A stretch of DNA of 13,432 nucleotides from Cyclostephanos tholiformis. Lineage: Eukaryota > Bacillariophyta > Thalassiosirophyceae > Thalassiosirales > Thalassiosiraceae. How positions within the stretch are numbered: the first letter of the stretch is position 1; every line of letters begins with the position of its first letter. A program made the translations under genes and the position numbers. Where the stretch lies: contig JALLPB010000714.1 in the NCBI GenBank assembly GCA_036939975.1, positions 1-13,432 on the forward strand, written 5' to 3'. A model generated the notes under the pieces. That model worked only from the letters and a program-made list of their open reading frames with translations. It made no database searches and was not told the origin of the DNA. This document shows positions 9,857 to 13,432 of the stretch, piece by piece.

Positions 9857-11881
9857 TCACTCCCCGCCCGATTCCGTCGGTGACGACGTCGACTCCGGCC
9901 TACGACTTCCCCTGGTCCTCTCAGACGACCTCCTCGCTCCAGCATTTCGCGGCCCGGAGCTTTCGGACGATGACGGCTTTCCGTCGTATGTCAAGGATGG
10001 CACGACCACGGGTGATGCTACAGCAATAGAAGGAGTGACAACAACGGTCGTCACCGGTTTCGTCGATGTCACCACTGCCGCCTCGGCCTTCTTCGTCGAT
10101 GACTAGGAGAGGTATGGCACGGATAAGACATGAGTACGTTTGAGATAAACGATTTTTGGAAGGGTTTGATAGCGCTCCATCCCACCCCTTCACGAAAAGT
10201 GCTCAACACAGAGCGAAAAATAACGAACATCTGCACCAAGAAAAGAACATGCTCGCCACCCTTGACGCACTCACCGACTTGATCGCCAATCCCTTCTCAA
10301 CAGCCTGCGACGCTGCGTCCGCGAGCCTCCTCACTAGTATGTCCTCCCCCGGGAGGGGAGTCGCGGCTGCGACGCCGAATCCCGCCGATGCATCCCCCGG
10401 CCCGCGCTTGGCAGACAAACCCGTATTCCCGACCTCGACGAACATACGCCCCGAGGTGACCGGGGCAAAGTTCACGAGCTCCTGCCACACGATCTCCACA
10501 ACAGCGACGTCGCTCCCATCATCGTCGCGGGGTAGGACAGATGCGTAGACGGGACGTCCGCCGACTCGTATCCCGGCGATGTCGTACGATCGAAGGACGG
10601 CGGGTGCCCACTTGGTCGCGAGCCACTCGGCGAAGCGCGAGGGGGACGGCACCGAAGAATATTCCGCGCGGAAGAGCGTCGGAGAAGACCACTGTTTTCC
10701 GGATACCGTCATCTCGGACATCACGCGTCGAAATTCGGCGTCCCACTCCTCGTCGGTGGGCCCGTCGGTGCCCGGGAATGATGATAGCGAAACTTCCACG
10801 ATCGCGGGTGTGGCAGCGTCGACGACGGATGCTATACTGCCCAGTCCCAATCTCGACGCAGCCTCGGCCACGGTGAGACGATTTGACCTGTACCCCATAC
10901 CACCCCCTCCTCCTCCTCCTCCCCCAGCGGACGTCGAACTCGCGGCGATGGCGGGATCGATCCTCACCGACCTCATGGAGTACATGTCACGAATGATCGG
11001 ATCGCGACGTGGACCACCCATGAAGGGCGACGACTCCGGCTGAATGAGTTTTTGGCAAAAGTGGAATGATAATAGTTAACAAGATGGACAACGCATAGTT
11101 TCGGAATTCGGCGTTTGACCTGTCTCGGAGATGAAGGGGAGTGAGGGGAGGCACGCGAAAGAATAAAAACTCACCGACGACTCCGGGGCGCCGAACAGGT
11201 CGCCATAACGTATCACCGTGGCGGCCCTGTTGTTGGCATCGACGGACACGGCCTCCTTCAGCGTGCGAGGCACCGTCATCGACATCTTACCGCCATCACT
11301 CCCGCCGCGTCCGACGAGGCTCGCGAACATCGATCCTAGCCCACCAACGACGCCCCCCCCGTCATTCCCATCCTTCCCCCCCCTGCCCCCCTCCACATCG
11401 GTTTCTTCCCCCACGGCCAGCATGGCGATAGCCCTAGTACCTACCCCGGCCGTCCTCGTCGCCTCCCTCGCCGCGAGTCTTATCCCCGCTCGCATCGCCG
11501 AGTCTCCGTCCCCTCCCCCCCTCGCTCCGTCGTAGGTGCATATGACCGACGACGAATCCCTGCACCACGATCCCACGGCACCCAGCGCCCCACCCGCGTC
11601 GAACAATAGGTCGTCCGCGGTCGCACCCGCGAATTCGATGGATCCACCGGATTTCGTGATTTCGTCGAGTGTCTCCGACGCCATTGACACGGCCGTGGTT
11701 GATGCGGCGGCGGTCGCCTTGGAGGAGGAGGAGGGGGAGGAGGAGGAGGAAGGAGGGGGGGGGGAGACGACGAACCATCGCACCTTGCCCCCGAGCCTTG
11801 CCGATTCGATCGCGGACATCTCACCCAGTCCTCCGGGGGGGGAGATCACCGCTATTGACGCGGGATCGTTGTCGTTGTTAA

Positions 11882-11913
<32 letters not shown>

Positions 11914-12059
11914 CGGAGCGAAGTCGACGCGACTACCAGCGACGACTTGCGGGGGATAGTCGTCGTCGTCGTCATCGCCATGTTGGTCGGGGACGCCAGG
12001 AAGGCATCGGAGGTGGTGGCGAGGGAGGAGATCACGGTGGCGACTATTAGGAGCATCAT
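9857..12059 (-). CDS. Predicted plastid-targeted protein with Rossmann-like N-terminal segment, three exons, 631 aa
   Basis: Minus-strand exons 12059-11175, 11039-10275 and 10102-9857, all joined in phase 0. Residues 1-19 form a hydrophobic signal peptide ending S-D-A, followed by F20-L-A-S-P and a Ser/Thr-rich stretch. This is the bipartite signal plus FAP-type presequence that sends proteins into secondary red plastids (known rule; location inferred). Residues 68-98 ('ASIAVISPPGGLGEMSAIES', then 'VRWFVVS') look like a beta-strand/Gly-rich turn/helix of a Rossmann NAD(P)-binding fold, with an atypical G-G-L-G turn, so an atypical short-chain dehydrogenase/reductase-like protein is possible. 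The middle has 'YGDLFGAPESS' and 'GGPRRDP'. Exon 2 contains 'LPGEDILVRRLADAASQAVE'. The last 81 residues are a Ser/Thr/Arg-rich tail. No catalytic Tyr-x3-Lys motif was identified, so no reaction is assigned. Poly-Ser 50-59 comes from a TCG run. In-frame upstream TAA, no earlier ATG. Confidence 0.7.
10103..10274 (-). other. Intron 2 of the plastid-protein gene (172 nt)
   Basis: The donor AAGTCG|GTGAGTGCG and the acceptor CCTCTCCTAG|TCATCG join exon 2 and exon 3 in phase 0. Without splicing, the frame would run on for 17 residues and end at a TGA at 10203-10205. The spliced form instead adds an 81-residue Lys/Ser/Thr/Val-rich tail. A nearer AG at about 10230 would leave only a roughly 44-nt intron and is less likely. 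Unlike intron 1, there are no repeats at the junctions. Confidence 0.6.
11040..11174 (-). other. Intron 1 of the plastid-protein gene (135 nt), introner-like
   Basis: The donor is TCGTCG|GTGAGTTTTT and the acceptor ACTCATTCAG|CCGGAG. The 12 nt that end exon 1 (CCGGAGTCGTCG, 11186-11175) are repeated exactly as the first 12 nt of exon 2 (11039-11028). Inside the intron TGAGTTTTT lies one base from the 5' end (11173-11165) and its reverse complement lies five bases from the 3' end (11053-11045). Direct repeats outside and inverted repeats inside are the signature of a transposon-like insertion. Confidence 0.75.
11882..11913 (+). repeat. (ACG)n trinucleotide microsatellite in coding sequence
   Basis: A perfect 32-nt ACG/CGA run on the plus strand reads as TCG codons on the coding strand and encodes Ser 50-59 of the plastid-targeted precursor, in the transit-peptide part. 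Length variation in units of three would change only the number of serines. Similar GAC and TCG runs occur in the SNAPC3-like gene (near 2029-2044) and in the N-terminus of the channel. Confidence 0.85.
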
Positions 12060-12326
12060 AATATTGGTAGTTATCGCCTTTGTATCGTCTTGGCCAACGC
12101 CTTCCTAATCCTCTGGGGTCGAGCGGAGGAGTTATGGAATTAGGTAGAGGGTAAGAAGTGTGCCCCGTGTAATTTTGTCTCGTGTAGTAAGTAGGTAGTA
12201 CATACCTACTCGTAACATTCACTTGTGGTAAGGCCAGACCGAGGGGCTACGTGCATCTTGCTGCGCTGGAAGAAACCAGAAAAAATGTTTTCAGGGGGCA
12301 CATGGACCACGATGCTTAGCTGGAAA
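12060..12326. other. 5' flank of the plastid-protein gene
   Basis: No coding sequence is supportable. This is the region immediately upstream of the minus-strand start at 12059 and should hold its 5' UTR and core promoter. A run of TAGTAAGTAGGTAGTA-type sequence lies at 12184-12200. The same frame as the gene is closed by a TAA about 70 nt upstream of the ATG with no other ATG between. No well-defined promoter motif is visible. Confidence 0.4.
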
Positions 12327-12489
12327 TGTCGCCGTTTGAAATGTCGGCAAAAGTTGTTTTTGACGACATTTCATTATGTCTTCCCGACACAGCGACACGA
12401 CACGGCCGACGTGTCGGCGACATCATGTGATGTCGGGTTCTTTTTTTCTGTGTCGTATGTCGTGTCGTGGACTACTTGCCGACATGTCG
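12327..12489. repeat. Dense CGACA/TGTCG array with nested palindromes
   Basis: The 5-mer TGTCG occurs eight times on the plus strand (12327, 12342, 12412, 12431, 12451, 12458, 12463, 12485) and its complement CGACA six times (12364, 12385, 12393, 12398, 12418, 12480). That is 14 copies in 163 bases, against less than one expected by chance. Some form palindromes: GCCGAC-GT-GTCGGC (12405-12418), CGACATCA-TG-TGATGTCG (12418-12435) and CGACATGTCG (12480-12489). An outer stem pairs 12393-12402 with 12458-12467. The array lies 270-430 bp upstream of the plastid-protein start codon. It could be a binding-site cluster, a decayed minisatellite or a small transposable element; the sequence alone does not decide. 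Confidence 0.75.
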
Positions 12490-12553
12490 TAGTAGTAACT
12501 ACCTACTATAGTATATTATTTTAGGTATTTTACTAGAGAGATAGTAAGTGTAT

Positions 12554-13215
12554 GGTTCAAAAACACCACAACCAACCCCAACCAATCCTTCTTTTTAGCA
12601 ATACAACATATAAAAAGAGGAGGTCTGAACATACAATCCCCCCTGGCCACTTGCGCACCAACCCTTTCGAACATTGTTTGATTGTTGTGTTGTTGTTGTC
12701 TGTGATCAGGTAGCTTGGTTGCATTTGGCCATGTGGTCTCAAAATTGCTGTGCCTTAAACCCTTCCGAGCCAGGAAAATGGACCATATCCCCTCATACAA
12801 CCGAAGCTGCCATGCCATCCTCCGGCCGTTTTTAGCCCAAACCCCATCGTGTTACATTTGATTGACATGTTTTCCGCGATTGTGACCGGGCAGATCGTTC
12901 CATTAAGACAGCCAGGTCAAAAAATGAAGGTGATCCCACCACCCCTCCCCCCAAAGAATATTGCTGATTTTCCCACTTGAACAATAAACCACTCGTCTGC
13001 GCCTTCCCCCGGCCGTCCAAGCCCACAATCCGGCGCACACTGGTTTATTGTCATGTTTTTGAGTAATGTATTTAGTTTTAATGCAAATCGATGCAAACAT
13101 ATACCCCCCCCTCCCCTTTGTCACCCAACAACCAACCAATCACTTTCCTCTTCATCACCCAGCCACATAACCTATTTCCACTTCCCCACATCTTTCCTCT
13201 TGTTACCCAATAACC
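12554..13215. repeat. Diverged tandem repeat, period about 180-187 bp, roughly 3.5 copies
   Basis: Anchors recur at near-constant spacing. A CCYGGCC block is at 12645, 12824 and 13011 (spacing 179 and 187). About 30 bases later each copy has TTTGATTG or TTTATTG followed by RTGTT. A GGTtCAAAAA-type block is at 12554, 12735 and 12915 (spacing 181 and 180). Between anchors the copies align with many substitutions and small gaps; I estimate roughly 60 percent identity by eye. The C-rich right end of the last copy (from about 13100) has ACCCAAyAACC-type repeats and resembles the 12564-12590 part. No open reading frame of protein character is present. A self dot-plot would define exact monomer borders. 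Confidence 0.55.
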
Positions 13216-13277
13216 GATGCACTTTCCCCAATTCCCCTCTTCACATATGACCAAAGGTAGTATAGATACCACGCCTG

Positions 13278-13432
13278 TTACTTCTTGTTCTCCTTTTTCT
13301 CCGGTTCCTCTAGGTCTTTATCTCCACGCAAGCGTCTTGCTAAGGCCAGGTCCCTTGGCAAGATTGTAACACGTTTGGCATGCAATGCAGCCAGGTTTGT
13401 GTCCTCAAACATGCCAACCATATATGCCTCTG
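13278..13432 (-). CDS. Divergent histone H3 (variant or centromeric H3 candidate), C-terminal part only
   Basis: The last 51 codons of a gene that continues beyond the right edge. The translated end begins '[20 protein letters not shown]' and continues '[16 protein letters not shown]', matching the H3 histone-fold end (canonical form [20 protein letters not shown]...RRIRGERA). Many positions differ conservatively: the usual Cys in 'NLCAIHAK' is Ala, K-D-I-Q is R-D-L-A, and RRIRG is RRLRG. After RLRG the protein does not stop at ERA but adds '[14 protein letters not shown]', a charged tail 10-11 residues longer than canonical H3, ending in TAA (13280-13278). H3 packages DNA as a core nucleosome subunit. 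Such divergence suggests a replication-independent variant or a CenH3; the deciding loop 1/alpha 2 and N-terminal tail lie outside the window. Confidence 0.88.
   Translation of the reverse strand, partial: EAYMVGMFEDTNLAALHAKRVTILPRDLALARRLRGDKDLEEPEKKENKK

Noticed and set aside
12225..12818. Open frames of about 100 codons on either strand in the repeat region
   Set aside because: They lie in the CGACA array and the tandem repeat, lack protein-like composition and have no plausible splice partners.
12060..13277. tRNA, snRNA or other classical RNA gene in the long non-coding stretch
   Set aside because: I looked for tRNA T-arm/anticodon-type signatures and U6-like starts on both strands and saw none.
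12554..13432. Centromere, inferred from a 180-bp repeat next to a possible CenH3 gene
   Set aside because: Encoding a centromeric histone says nothing about where centromeres lie, and the array is short and strongly diverged.

Overview
The window looks like nuclear DNA of a photosynthetic stramenopile, most likely a diatom. The main evidence is a gene whose product begins with a signal peptide followed by an A|F-L-A-S-P junction, the ER-signal plus FAP-type plastid presequence of secondary red plastids. Short spliceosomal introns (about 80-170 nt), many in-frame trinucleotide runs (poly-Asp, poly-Ser, poly-Gly, poly-Pro) and a very long disordered MscS-type channel fit this. All assignments come from reading the sequence; no database search was possible.

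Layout. (1) Positions 1-1433, minus strand: two consecutive, interrupted reading frames, AT-richer than the rest and of unknown identity. They resemble a decaying or recoded two-ORF element, and the second runs off the left edge. (2) 1869-4058, plus strand: an intronless 729-aa protein whose C-terminal half matches SNAPC3/SNAP50, the zinc-containing subunit of the snRNA-activating complex. (3) 4211-9357, minus strand, convergent with it: a six-exon gene for a 1561-aa MscS-like mechanosensitive channel. I rebuilt its five introns; one is a GC-AG intron. (4) 9857-12059, minus strand: a three-exon gene for a 631-aa predicted plastid-targeted protein with a Rossmann-like start. Its first intron is flanked by a perfect 12-bp direct repeat and carries a 9-bp inverted repeat near its ends, as expected of a recently inserted (introner-like) intron. 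(5) 12060-13277: non-coding. It holds a dense CGACA/TGTCG array with nested palindromes, then about three and a half diverged copies of a repeat of about 180 bp. (6) 13278-13432, minus strand, running off the right edge: the C-terminal end of a divergent histone H3 with an extended acidic/lysine-rich tail, possibly a variant or centromeric H3.

The genes do not form an operon or an obvious pathway; this is ordinary eukaryotic gene order. SNAPC3 and H3 are nuclear, the channel is a membrane protein, and the Rossmann-like protein is probably in the plastid. The points most worth a second look are the intron with target-site-duplication-like flanks, the divergent H3 tail next to a repeat of nucleosomal length, the CGACA array upstream of the plastid gene, and the two-ORF region whose two internal stops are each one C-to-T change from a glutamine codon.
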